Made by a program: the position numbers and the translations under genes
From: Streptomyces hygroscopicus subsp. hygroscopicus
GTDB lineage: Bacteria > Actinomycetota > Actinomycetes > Streptomycetales > Streptomycetaceae
Length of the DNA stretch: 64,000 bases
NCBI RefSeq assembly: GCF_030269125.1
Contig: NZ_BSSM01000007.1
Location: 186,001-250,000 of the forward strand
Direction: 5' to 3'
Shown: positions 33,575 to 42,210 of the stretch, piece after piece
How the letters are laid out: every line of letters starts with the position of its first letter
Position numbering within the stretch: position 1 is the first letter of the stretch
The notes under the pieces: model-generated
The model's database searches: none
Told to the model about the DNA's origin: nothing
Seen by the model: only the letters and a program-made list of their open reading frames with translations

Positions 33575-33850
33575 GGAGTGTTGTCCTTTCGCGGACGGGG
33601 AGTGGAGGAGAGCGCGGGGGAGGGAGCGGCCGCGAGGGGAGGCGGATACGACCTGCCTCCGGGCGGCGGGAACGACACCCCGGACACGGCGGCGCGAGAG
33701 CCCTGGTCACGAGGGGGTACCGAGGAGAAGCCCGGGGCCGTTCGAAGGAATCGGCCGGGAGGCTGGGGGAGAAATCGGCGGCATCGGTGCCGGTACGAGG
33801 GGCACGCACATGCGCTGTTCGCACTATACCCGTGCGTTCGGATGCGTCAA
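33575..33850 (-). promoter_or_regulatory. Strong promoter and long 5' leader of the rho gene
   Basis: On the minus strand TTGACG (33850-33845) and TATAGT (33828-33823) are separated by 16 bp, the best housekeeping-type promoter I see in the window. Transcription would start near 33816, giving a leader of about 240 nt before the rho ATG at 33574. The leader is purine-rich near the start codon. Long leaders in rho genes elsewhere serve autoregulation. Region 33851-33953 shows nothing further. Confidence 0.6.
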
Positions 33851-33953
33851 CGGGACGGCGCGCGGAGGTATTCCCGGCGCCCCGGGCTTCCCGCCCCGCC
33901 CCGGCCCGGCGGACCACCGTCGACGGGCGCGGGCGGGGCGGGAAGCCGCCAGG

Positions 33954-34349
33954 TCACGAACGCGCCCGCGCCTCCTCGGCGATCTGCTCGAAGCGCGCGC
34001 CCATCGCCTCGGCGAGGGCGTGCGCGCCCGACAGGGGACGGACCATGACCATCAGGTCGTCGATCAGCCCCTCCGCGTCGACGTGCAGGAAGTCGCAACC
34101 GGTCAGTTGCCGTTCGCCCACGCGGGCGGTGAAGACCAGCGCGTGATCGGGGGAGTCCGGGGCGCCGAACTCCCGGACGTACCGGAAGTCCTCGAAGACC
34201 TCGGAGACCGCGCGCAGGATCGCGGCGGTGACGGCCTTGCCGGTATACGGTTTGAAGACGACGGGACTGGTGAAGACGACGTCCTCGGCCAGCAGCGCCT
34301 CCACGGCGTCCAGGTCCCCGGCCTCGACTGCCGAACGGAACGCGTGCAT
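33954..34349 (-). CDS. SnoaL/NTF2-like nuclear-transport-factor-fold protein
   Basis: The 131-residue protein has the SnoaL-like pattern: MHAFRSAVEAGDLDAVEALL, EDVVFTSPVVFKPYTGK and CDFLHVDAEGLIDDLMVMVR. This fold includes small isomerases, cyclases and ligand-binding proteins; the substrate is not predictable. AGGGGTGAT precedes the ATG at 34349. It is divergent from a methyltransferase gene with a 74-bp shared promoter region. Confidence 0.85.
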   Translation of the reverse strand: MHAFRSAVEAGDLDAVEALLAEDVVFTSPVVFKPYTGKAVTAAILRAVSEVFEDFRYVREFGAPDSPDHALVFTARVGERQLTGCDFLHVDAEGLIDDLMVMVRPLSGAHALAEAMGARFEQIAEEARARS

Positions 34350-34423
34350 CGGATCACCCCTGTAGGTTGGGTCGGTGCGGATGAAACTGATCAACGGGTA
34401 CGAGAGTTGACGGGCTGACGGAC

Positions 34424-35167
34424 ATGTTCGGACCCGAAGGCCCCTCGCTGCGCGAACTCGCCGTCCAGGCGCTGTCGTCCGTCGAGCACGGATACGACCT
34501 GCTCGCGCCGAAGTTCGACCACACGCCCTTCCGCACCCCCGACGGCGTCCTCGACGCCGTCGCGCGGGCGCTGGACCCGCTGGGCCCGTTCACGGACGGC
34601 CTCGACGTGTGCTGCGGGACCGGCGCCGGCACGGAGGCGCTGGCGCGGCTGTGCCGGCGCAGGGCCGTGGGCGTCGACTTCAGCGCGGGAATGCTCGACG
34701 TGGCCCGGCGCCGGGTCCGGACCGAGGGCGGGCCGGCGGTCGCCTGGGTGCGCGGCGACGCACGCGCCCTGCCGTTCGCCGCCGCCTTCGACCTCGCCGT
34801 CAGCTTCGGGGCGTTCGGCCACTTCCTGCCCCGCGAGCTGCCGGGCCTGTTCGCCCAGGTCCACGCGGCGCTGCGGCCCGGCGGCAGCTTCGCCTTCCCG
34901 GTGCTCGCCCCGCCCCGCGCGAACCGTCCCGCGTTCTGGCTCCTGCTCGGCTTCGACGCGGCGATGCGGGTCCGCAACGCCCTGTGGCGGCCGCGATTCG
35001 TCATGTACTACCGCGCCTTCCGGCTCGGCAGGGTGCTGGCCGAGCTGAACCGCGCCGGGTTCACGACCGACCTCTACGCCCTGCCCGAGTTCGGGCGTCG
35101 CGCCGACGGCAGCCCGCGGGCCCGGCTGGTGGTGGCCCGCACGTCCGGCCCGTCGCAGGCGGGTTGA
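34424..35167 (+). CDS. Class I SAM-dependent methyltransferase
   Basis: The 247-residue enzyme has SAM-binding motif I (LDVCCGTGAGTEALARL), motif II (GVDFSAGMLDVARRR) and a post-motif RGDARALPFAAAFDLAVS, as in the methyltransferase-11/25 group. A hydrophobic stretch NRPAFWLLLGFDAAMRVRNA follows and may contact a lipid or hydrophobic substrate. The substrate is unknown. It is divergent from the SnoaL-like gene and converges with the serine hydrolase gene at 14 bp. Confidence 0.88.
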   Translation: MFGPEGPSLRELAVQALSSVEHGYDLLAPKFDHTPFRTPDGVLDAVARALDPLGPFTDGLDVCCGTGAGTEALARLCRRRAVGVDFSAGMLDVARRRVRTEGGPAVAWVRGDARALPFAAAFDLAVSFGAFGHFLPRELPGLFAQVHAALRPGGSFAFPVLAPPRANRPAFWLLLGFDAAMRVRNALWRPRFVMYYRAFRLGRVLAELNRAGFTTDLYALPEFGRRADGSPRARLVVARTSGPSQAG

Positions 35168-35181
35168 GCCGAGCGGGGTGA

Positions 35182-36381
35182 TCACAGCGCGCTGTACAGG
35201 GCGTCGACCAGCGCCATCTTCCGGGGATCGTCCATGATGCGCGGCCCCATCCGGTTCATGACGTAGCCCAGCGACACGCCCGCCTCCGGGTCCGCGAGCC
35301 CGCACGAACCGCCGAAGCCGTCATGGCCGAACGCCCGTGGATTGGGCCCGTACGCGCCCTGCGGCCCGCTGAGCCACAGACCGAGCCCGAGCTCGCTCTC
35401 GCCCCCGAGCCCCGCCCCCAGCACCAGATCGACGCAGCTGCCCTGTGGTTCGCGCACCCGCTCCGCCGCCTTGGGCGACAGTACCCGCCGCCCGCCGAGG
35501 GAGCCCCGCCCGGCGAAGACGCCGTACAGCTCCGCGACCGCCCGCGCGGTGCCGTGCCCGTTGCCCGCCGGTACCTCCGCGGCCCGCCACTCGGGCGTGT
35601 TCGCGTGCGCCGTGCCGATCGCGGGGTTGGCCATCGCCGCGAGCGTGATCCGGGTCAGGTGGCGGAAGGTGGGCGAAGGCCCGTCGTCCGGGGCGGCCGG
35701 GGCGCGCGTCAGCTCGGCGGCCCGGCCGTACTCCTCGACCGGCAGGCCCACGCTGAAGTCGATGCCGAGCGGTCCGGTCACCTCCCGCTCCAGGAAGGCC
35801 CCCGGCCTGAGCCCGGTGATCCGCCGTACGACCTCGCCGACCAGGAAGCCGTACGTCACCGCGTGGTACCCGGACCGGGTGCCCGGCTCCCACCACGGCT
35901 CGGTGGCCGCGAGCCGCGCGGTGGTCAACTCCCAGTCGTACAGGTCGCGCAGGGAGTGCGGCTCGCGCAGTCCCGGCAGCCCGGCGCGGTGCGAGAGCAG
36001 ATGCCGCACCAGCACCTTCTCCTTGCCGGCCGCCTCGAACCCCGGCCAGTAGCGGGCCACCGGCGCGTCCAGGTCGAGCAGGCCCCGGTCCACGAGCAGA
36101 TGGGCGCACAGCGCCACGGGGCCCTTGGTGGTGGACCACACGTTCACCAGCGTGTCCCGCTCCCAGGGCCGGGTGCGGGCCGCGTCCGCCCAGCCGCCCC
36201 ACAGATCCACCACCGTCTCCCCGTCGAGGGTGACCGCCACCGCCGCCCCGAGTTCGCGCCGCGCCCGGAAGTTCTCCTCGAACGCCGCGCGCACGGCGGC
36301 GAACCGGGGATCGCAGTGCCCGTGGACCCGGACCGCCCGCGGTGCCGGCGGGGTCCGCGGGGCGTCGTGCGTGGCTGACAT
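35182..36381 (-). CDS. Beta-lactamase-fold serine hydrolase (EstB-like)
   Basis: The 399-residue enzyme belongs to the beta-lactamase/class C esterase family. It has the SxxK motif in WSTTKGPVALC, the tyrosine motif GYHAVTYGFLVGEV, and a C-terminal FGHDGFGGSCGLADPEAG that provides the third motif (HxG-like). No signal peptide is present, so it is probably an intracellular esterase. ATG 36381 is a plausible start. An acetyl-xylan-esterase-like gene lies upstream on the same strand (97-bp gap). Confidence 0.9.
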   Translation of the reverse strand: MSATHDAPRTPPAPRAVRVHGHCDPRFAAVRAAFEENFRARRELGAAVAVTLDGETVVDLWGGWADAARTRPWERDTLVNVWSTTKGPVALCAHLLVDRGLLDLDAPVARYWPGFEAAGKEKVLVRHLLSHRAGLPGLREPHSLRDLYDWELTTARLAATEPWWEPGTRSGYHAVTYGFLVGEVVRRITGLRPGAFLEREVTGPLGIDFSVGLPVEEYGRAAELTRAPAAPDDGPSPTFRHLTRITLAAMANPAIGTAHANTPEWRAAEVPAGNGHGTARAVAELYGVFAGRGSLGGRRVLSPKAAERVREPQGSCVDLVLGAGLGGESELGLGLWLSGPQGAYGPNPRAFGHDGFGGSCGLADPEAGVSLGYVMNRMGPRIMDDPRKMALVDALYSAL

Positions 36382-36478
36382 GGGCCCTCCGGGGTCGTGG
36401 GAAGACCCGGCCCGCGTCGGCCCCGGGCCGGGCCCCCCCGAACATACCGACCGGTCGGGCCCGGAGGAAGAGGCGATC

Positions 36479-37447
36479 TCAGGCGTACGACCGCAGCCAG
36501 CGCAGTTTCGCCGCCTCGTGGAAGGGGCCGCCGCCCTCGTGGTCGTTGAACTCGTACACCTCGATCGTCTTGTCCTCGTGCGCCCAGGAGTTGAACGCCG
36601 CGAACACGGTCGACGGCGGGCAGGTCTCGTCCTCCAGGGCCGTCGAGAACAGGGCCGGCATCCGGCCGCGGGCCGCGAAGTGCACGCCGTCGAAGTAGGA
36701 GAGGGTGTGCAGCGCCTGGGCGGTTAGGCCCCGGTGGGTCTTCAGGAACAGGCCGACCTCCCGGTAGGGGTGGCGGTTCGTGAGGGTGATCGCGCGCGGG
36801 AAGTCGCACAGGAACGGCACGTCCGGCGCCACCGCGACCAGGTCGGGGACCAGGGCGCCGACGGCGAGGGTGATGCCGCCGCCCTGGCTGTGGCCGAGCG
36901 CCACCGTGCGCGCCGCGTCGGTCAGCGGATGGGCGCGGGCCGCCTCGACCGCGCGTACGGCATCCGTGAACACCCGGCGGTAGTAGTGGTTCTCGGGCGC
37001 GTCGATGCCCCGGGTGAGGAAGCCGGGGTAGGCGGGCCCGGAGCCCACCGGGTCGGCGGTGCCGCCCCCGCCGCCCCAGACGCTGCCCTGCCCCCGGGTG
37101 TCCATCACGAAGTGCGCCCGGCCCGTCGAAGCCCACAGCAGGTTCTCGTGCGGCAGTCCGCGCCCGCCGCCGTACCCGATGAACTGCACGACCAGCGGCA
37201 GGGGTCCGGTGGCGCCGGCCGGCAGCCGCAGCCAGCCCTTGACGGGGTGCCCGCCGAACCCGGCGAACGTCACGTCGTACACCTCGACCGTGGTCAGACC
37301 GGTCTCCACCGGCTCGAAACGGACGTCCAGCGCATGGGCGCGGGCCTCGCGCAGGGTGCCGTCCCAGAAGGCGTCGAAGTCCTCGGGTTCGGCGGACTCG
37401 CCGCGGTAGCCGCGGAGTTCGGACAGGGGCAGGTCGAACAGGGCCAT
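36479..37447 (-). CDS. Acetylxylan esterase / cephalosporin-C deacetylase family
   Basis: The 322-residue alpha/beta hydrolase has the family's RGQGSVW strand (oxyanion region), the nucleophile GHSQGG with Ser187, an acid in ALEDETCPP and the terminal His in NDHEGGG. These enzymes deacetylate short xylo-oligosaccharides and related esters in the cytoplasm. The ATG at 37447 (MALFDLPLSELRGYRG) follows AAGGCGG; an upstream in-frame ATG exists but lacks family similarity. Confidence 0.93.
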   Translation of the reverse strand: MALFDLPLSELRGYRGESAEPEDFDAFWDGTLREARAHALDVRFEPVETGLTTVEVYDVTFAGFGGHPVKGWLRLPAGATGPLPLVVQFIGYGGGRGLPHENLLWASTGRAHFVMDTRGQGSVWGGGGGTADPVGSGPAYPGFLTRGIDAPENHYYRRVFTDAVRAVEAARAHPLTDAARTVALGHSQGGGITLAVGALVPDLVAVAPDVPFLCDFPRAITLTNRHPYREVGLFLKTHRGLTAQALHTLSYFDGVHFAARGRMPALFSTALEDETCPPSTVFAAFNSWAHEDKTIEVYEFNDHEGGGPFHEAAKLRWLRSYA

Positions 37448-37535
37448 CGGCCACCGCCTTTGCCGGGGAGAAAGGGTGAGGGAGCCCACCGTACGAGGCG
37501 ATGCCCCGGCGGACCATGGTCCGGAACGAGGTCGT

Positions 37536-38111
37536 TCACGCCCGCGGCTGGGTCCACCGCGGCCCGGTGCGGGCCCACTCCCGTTCCCACTCGGCGAGCC
37601 GGTGGCGCAGCGCGATCCGGCGCGCGACGGTATGGCCGAGGAACACCACGCCCCCGGAGCAGGCGGCCGCGCACACCCCGACGGTCACCGCGTGCTGGAC
37701 GACCGTCGCCCCGGTCGGCGGCGCGGCGACGGCACGGCCGCGGGAGTCGACCCACACGGAGACCGTCGTACCGGCCCCGGTCCCCGCCGGTACCCGCGCC
37801 CAGGCGGTCCTGGTCCTCCCGCCGGGCTCGGTCCAGCGGACCTCGGCGCGACCGGGGTGCCCGCGCGCGCCGTGGAAGGCGGACGGCGGCCCGCCGGACA
37901 CCGTGGCCCGCACCTGGTGGCGCGCGGCCCGCTGCGCCGCCGCGACCGCCGCGGCCCGGTCCTGCGCGTGCAGGCCCGCCGCCACCCCGACCAGGGGCGC
38001 CACCACGGACAGCAGCACCGCGACGACCAGCACCGTCCACGCCTCGACGACATCACAGCGGCGCCGCAGCGGATTGCGCCGCCAGCGCCAGCCACGCACC
38101 CGGGTCCGCAT
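37536..38111 (-). CDS. Rv1733c-type two-helix membrane protein
   Basis: The 191-residue protein has a basic N-terminus (WRWRRNPLRRRCDVVEAW) and two transmembrane segments (about 21-47 and 145-167) enclosing an extracytoplasmic domain with TAWARVPAGTGAGTTVSVWV. This layout matches the actinobacterial Rv1733c family of unknown function. GAGGAGG lies directly before the ATG at 38111. The 186-bp region upstream holds the terminators of the flavoreductase gene. Confidence 0.88.
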   Translation of the reverse strand: MRTRVRGWRWRRNPLRRRCDVVEAWTVLVVAVLLSVVAPLVGVAAGLHAQDRAAAVAAAQRAARHQVRATVSGGPPSAFHGARGHPGRAEVRWTEPGGRTRTAWARVPAGTGAGTTVSVWVDSRGRAVAAPPTGATVVQHAVTVGVCAAACSGGVVFLGHTVARRIALRHRLAEWEREWARTGPRWTQPRA

Positions 38112-38248
38112 GTCCGCCTCCTCGCCGAAGCCGACCGGCCGCCCGCCCGCGCCGTCACCCGCCCGGTGTGCGCGCGAGCGTCCACACCCGTCTCGTACCC
38201 CGTAGGGCGCACCCGGCCCACCCGGCGAGCCGCGAATTTCGGCCCACT

Positions 38249-38296
38249 TGGGGCACGTTCGAGCCATGTGCCCCATAAAGGCGCCGAAGTCGGCGC
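38249..38296 (-). terminator. Two consecutive hairpins after the flavoreductase gene
   Basis: On the minus strand the stop codon is followed at once by a stem GCGCCGA/TCGGCGC (38296-38281) and then CTTTATG, a near-canonical intrinsic terminator. A second perfect 8-bp stem, TGGGGCAC with GTGCCCCA and an 11-nt loop, follows at 38275-38249. Confidence 0.75.
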
Positions 38297-38297
38297 T

Positions 38298-39054
38298 CTA
38301 GCCGAAGCGTTCGATGCGGATGCGGTCCACCGGCTGGCCGGCCCGGACCAGCAGCCGGGAGACGTGCTCGGCGAACCCGTTGGAGCCGCACACGTACGCC
38401 TCCCACCCGCCGGGCGGCCGCTCGGCCATCAGCGGCGCCAGGTGCGCGGCCGTCATCCGTCCCACCGGCGTCCCGGTGGGCGCGCTGCGGGTGAACACGG
38501 GGGTCGTCTCGGCGCCCAGCTCGGCGGAGTAGATCAACTCCCCGGGGCCGCGCGCGGACACCAGCATCCGCAGCGGCACGTCGAGGCCGCGCGCCCGGTG
38601 GTGCCGGATCATGGACATCAGCGGGACGACTCCGGAACCGGCGCCGAGCAGCAGCGCGGGCCGGTCGCCGGGCCAGGCGAAGAAGCCGCTGAGCGGACCG
38701 CGCACCTCGAACGTGTCGCCGGGCCGGGCCACGGTGTGGAACCAGCCGGAGACCTCGCCGTCCGGCACCCGGTCCAGCGTCAGCTCGATGTGCCCGGACC
38801 CGTCCGGCGCGGAGGCGATCGAGTAGTGGCGCTGCGCCGTGTAGCCGTCCTCCGCGGTCAGCCGCAGCATCAGGTGCTGGCCGGGCAGGTGCCCCGCCCA
38901 CCCGGGCACCGCGAGGCGGAACGTGGCGGCGTGCGGGGTCTCGGGGCGGATCTCCGTCAGCGTGGCCGTCCGCCACACCGACTCGGCCTGCTCGCTCACG
39001 GCGATCCGGCCGGGCACCGCGAAGCGGGGCGCGCCGCCGGGCATGGTCCTCGTC

Positions 39055-39062
<8 letters not shown>
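38298..39062 (-). CDS. FAD/NAD(P)-binding ferredoxin-reductase-type protein
   Basis: The 254-residue protein has the FNR superfamily blocks RHYSIASAPDGSG (flavin binding), GPLSGFFAWPGDRPALLLGAGSGVVPLMSM (NAD(P) pyrophosphate site) and a terminal YVCGSNGFAEHVSRLL. No 2Fe-2S domain is fused. Its start overlaps the end of the molybdoenzyme gene by eight bases, so the two are co-expressed. I infer that it passes electrons from NAD(P)H to the molybdoenzyme. Confidence 0.9.
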
Positions 39063-39660
<598 letters not shown>

Positions 39661-39844
39661 GCTTCAACCGTACGCTGTCGCGGTGGGTGCTCCGTGCCTG
39701 GTCACCGGCCCGGCGCCCGGCCCGGGGCCAGATCGTTGCGGTCGTATGAACACTGTCCACGGGCGGGAATACCGGCCGCGGTCCGTTCCTTGGCGCTCGG
39801 TACCGGCCACGGTGCGCCGGTGAACGGTGCGAGAGAAGCGAGGG

Positions 39845-39898
39845 ATGAGGATGCGCGAGACGTACGGCTCCGGCACGGTGATCGAGGTGGCCGCATGA
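39845..39898 (+). CDS. Possible 17-residue leader peptide upstream of the acetyltransferase
   Basis: A short frame MRMRETYGSGTVIEVAA starts at ATG 39845 and its stop overlaps the ATG of the GNAT gene (ATGA at 39895). GAGAGAAGCGAGG precedes it. The exact overlap suggests translational coupling to the acetyltransferase. I see no codon run that would indicate a specific attenuation signal. Confidence 0.4.
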   Translation: MRMRETYGSGTVIEVAA

Positions 39899-40641
39899 GC
39901 GTGATCGGCCCCCGGCCCCCCACGCACGGCCCGCACGTCCTCGACAACCCCGCCCTCGCCTCCCTCACCGGCCCGCACGCCCGCTTCGCCGAGCGGCACG
40001 GCCGGGTGCTGCGCTACCCGCTCGACGTCTCCCCGTGGCTGGCGCTGCCCGACGAGCCCGAGGCGCGCGACTGGGCCGACCTCGCCGTGCTCGCGGGCCC
40101 CGGCGCCGAGGTCCCGCTGAACGGCTACTGCGGGGAGGTCCCCGAGGACTGGGAGATCACCTTCCACGTGGGCGGCGTCCAGCTCGTGGACGACGGCCTG
40201 GCCGCGGCGCCGGACGCGGAGGCGGTCCGCCTCGGTCCGGCCGACGTGCCCGAGATGCTGGACCTGGTGGAGCGCACCCGGCCGGGGCCGTTCCTGCCCC
40301 GTACCGTCGAGCTGGGCACCTACCTCGGCATCCGCCGCGAGGGTGCGCTGGTCGCCATGGCGGGGGAGCGGCTGCACCCACCGGGCTGGACCGAGATCAG
40401 CGCGGTCTGCACCGACCCCGCGGTCCGCGGCCAGGGCCTGGCCGGCCGGCTGGTCCTCGCCGTCGCGCACGGCATCCGGGAGCGCGGCGAGACCCCGTTC
40501 CTGCACACCAGCGCCACCAACACCCGTGCCATCCGGCTCTACGAGGCCCTGGGCTTCAGGCTGCGCCGGACCACCTCGTTCCTCGCGGCGCGGGTCCCGC
40601 GGCGGCCGGCGGACGAGCGCGAGGCGGCGCCGGTGGGCTGA
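39895..40641 (+). CDS. GNAT-family (FR47-like) N-acetyltransferase
   Basis: The 248-residue protein has an N-terminal accessory half and a C-terminal GNAT core. Motif A is ISAVCTDPAVRGQGLAGRLV (acetyl-CoA P-loop, R-x-x-G-x-G/A); motif B is FLHTSATNTRAIRLYEALGF. The acceptor is unknown. The ATG at 39895 overlaps the stop of a 17-codon frame. It is convergent with the MarR gene (31-bp gap). Confidence 0.9.
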   Translation: MSVIGPRPPTHGPHVLDNPALASLTGPHARFAERHGRVLRYPLDVSPWLALPDEPEARDWADLAVLAGPGAEVPLNGYCGEVPEDWEITFHVGGVQLVDDGLAAAPDAEAVRLGPADVPEMLDLVERTRPGPFLPRTVELGTYLGIRREGALVAMAGERLHPPGWTEISAVCTDPAVRGQGLAGRLVLAVAHGIRERGETPFLHTSATNTRAIRLYEALGFRLRRTTSFLAARVPRRPADEREAAPVG

Positions 40642-40672
40642 CCGCCGTACGCACCGAGGACGGGCCCCGTGC

Positions 40673-41113
40673 TCAGCCGGGTCCGAGGCCCGCGGCCCCC
40701 GCGTTGTAGCGCTCCAGGTAGGCCGCGAAGCGCACCAGGTCCTCCTCGGGCCACTGGGCGAGCCGTTCCCGGAAGGCGGCCCGTCGGCGGCGGGTGACCT
40801 GGGCGAGGATCTCCTGCCCCGCCCCGGTCAGCCGGAGCACCTGGACCCGGTGGTCCTCCGGGTCCGGGCGGCGCTCGATCAGGCCCGCGCGCTCCAGCGC
40901 CGCGACCTGGCGGCTCACCGTGGACTTGTCCAGGGCGTAGTGCGCCGCGAGATCGGTGGCCCGGCAGCCGCCGCTCTCCTCCAGATGGCCGAGCAGGGTG
41001 TACGACACCAGGGACAGCTCGGGGTGGATCCGGCCGGCCGAGGCGCGGGCCCGGCGGGCGAAGACCGTCATCTCGCGCTGGATCGTCTCGACGGCGGACT
41101 CGGCGCTGCTCAC
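40673..41113 (-). CDS. MarR-family transcriptional regulator, second copy
   Basis: The 146-residue MarR protein has HTH ALDKSTVSRQVAALERAGLI and wing RPDPEDHRVQVLRLTGAGQ. The start is GTG 41113 after GGGAGG. The inverted repeat GTTGCA-N3-TACAAC (41154-41168) lies 41 bp upstream and is a likely operator. The gene is divergent from a PrmC-like methyltransferase gene that has an attenuator-like leader, so it may control both. Confidence 0.9.
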   Translation of the reverse strand: MSSAESAVETIQREMTVFARRARASAGRIHPELSLVSYTLLGHLEESGGCRATDLAAHYALDKSTVSRQVAALERAGLIERRPDPEDHRVQVLRLTGAGQEILAQVTRRRRAAFRERLAQWPEEDLVRFAAYLERYNAGAAGLGPG

Positions 41114-41153
41114 GGGGCCTCCCTCCTGCGGCGTTCCGGTGGTCCGCATTCCG

Positions 41154-41168
41154 GTTGCAGAGTACAAC
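41154..41168. promoter_or_regulatory. MarR operator-like inverted repeat in the divergent region
   Basis: GTTGCAGAGTACAAC is a 15-bp imperfect palindrome (GTTG(C/T)A-N3-T(G/A)CAAC) between the MarR gene and the PrmC-like gene. It is of the same GTTGCA half-site type as the sites at 15760 and 46028. Confidence 0.5.
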
Positions 41169-41251
41169 TCGCGCCGTCGGGGGGCCGAACCCGGCCGGGT
41201 CCGTTGGGGTATGGTGACCGTCCGGTCGCGGAGGTCCGCGGCCCCGAGTGC

Positions 41252-41361
41252 GAGGAGGTGAGACCCATATCCGCTGTGTCAGCCGGGGTGCTCTCTCCTC
41301 GTGACGGCGCGGTGCACCGGCAGCGGTGACCGCGGGAGCGCCCTGTGGTTCCGCGCTCCCG
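41252..41361 (+). promoter_or_regulatory. Attenuator-like leader: leader frame without ATG plus a 9-bp hairpin
   Basis: A near-perfect ribosome site GAGGAGG (41252-41258) is followed 8 nt later by ATA (41267) and an open frame reading (I)SAVSAGVLSPRDGAVHRQR to a stop at 41329. The stop is followed by the stem CGGGAGCGC (41333-41341) / GCGCTCCCG (41353-41361), which ends next to GAAAGG, the apparent ribosome site of the methyltransferase gene. An alternative stem CGCGGT/ACCGCG (41308-41334) overlaps it slightly. The layout suggests ribosome-controlled attenuation. The expected ATG is ATA here; an overlapping GTG at 41258 is the only in-frame alternative. Confidence 0.55.
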
Positions 41362-41377
41362 AAAGGCATCCGTCTTC

Positions 41378-42172
41378 ATGCCCCTGCGTTCTTCCCTCAC
41401 CCCCGAGGCCGTCGTCTCCGCGTTGCGTGCCGCCGGGTGCGTGTTCGCCGAGGACGAGGCCGCGTTGATCCTCGCCACCGCCCGTGACGCCGCCGAACTG
41501 TCCTCGATGGTGGACCGGCGCGCGGCCGGGCTGCCGCTCGAACACGTCCTCGGCTGGGCCGAGTTCCACGGCCTGCGCATCGCCGTCGAGTCCGGGGTGT
41601 TCGTCCCCCGGCGCCGCACCGAGTTCCTGGTGGACCGGGCGCTGGCCGAGGCGCCCGACGCGTCCGTCGTCGTGGACCTGTGCTGCGGCTCCGGCGCGCT
41701 CGGCGCGGCCCTCGCCGCCGCGCTGGACGAGGCGGAGGTGCACGCCGCCGACATCGACCCGGCCGCCGTCCACTGCGCCCGCCGCAATCTCGCCCCCTAC
41801 GGCGGGCACGCCCACCAGGGCGACCTCTACGCCGCGCTGCCGACCGACCTGCGCGGCCGCGTGGACCTCCTGACGGCCAACGTGCCCTACGTCCCCACCC
41901 CCGACCTCCCCCTGCTCCCCTCCGAGGCCCGCGACCACGAGCCCCCCGCCGCCCTCGACGGCGGCCCCGACGGCCTCGCCGTCCTGCGCCGTGTCGCCGC
42001 CGAGGCCACCGCCTGGCTCGCCCCCGGCGGCCGCCTCCTCTCCGAGACCGGCGCCCACCAGACCCCGGCCGCGGTCGCCGCGTTCACCGAGGCGGGGCTG
42101 ACCGCGCGCGTGGCGGTGTCGACGGAGTGGTCGGCGCATGTCGTGATCGGGGTGCGGGAGCGGTCGTCGTGA
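41378..42172 (+). CDS. PrmC/HemK-related putative protein-glutamine methyltransferase
   Basis: The 264-residue enzyme is like PrmC (methylates Gln of release factors) but belongs to a divergent actinobacterial branch. It has VDLCCGSGALGAALAAAL as SAM motif I and TANVPYVPTPDLPLLP where PrmC has NPPY, so the first Pro of the catalytic motif is replaced by Val. The start chosen is ATG 41378; the frame also opens at GTG 41345 inside the leader hairpin. It is divergent from a MarR gene, which suggests induction by a drug or stress rather than a housekeeping role. Confidence 0.85.
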   Translation: MPLRSSLTPEAVVSALRAAGCVFAEDEAALILATARDAAELSSMVDRRAAGLPLEHVLGWAEFHGLRIAVESGVFVPRRRTEFLVDRALAEAPDASVVVDLCCGSGALGAALAAALDEAEVHAADIDPAAVHCARRNLAPYGGHAHQGDLYAALPTDLRGRVDLLTANVPYVPTPDLPLLPSEARDHEPPAALDGGPDGLAVLRRVAAEATAWLAPGGRLLSETGAHQTPAAVAAFTEAGLTARVAVSTEWSAHVVIGVRERSS

Positions 42173-42181
42173 CGAAGGCGC

Positions 42182-42198
42182 CCTGACGGCCGGTCAGG
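42182..42198. terminator. Bidirectional hairpin between convergent genes
   Basis: CCTGAC (42182-42187) pairs with GTCAGG (42193-42198) across a 5-nt GC loop in the 38-bp gap between the PrmC-like gene and the SpoIIE phosphatase gene. It can form on either strand. Confidence 0.55.
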
Positions 42199-42210
42199 AC
42201 GCCCGCCCGG

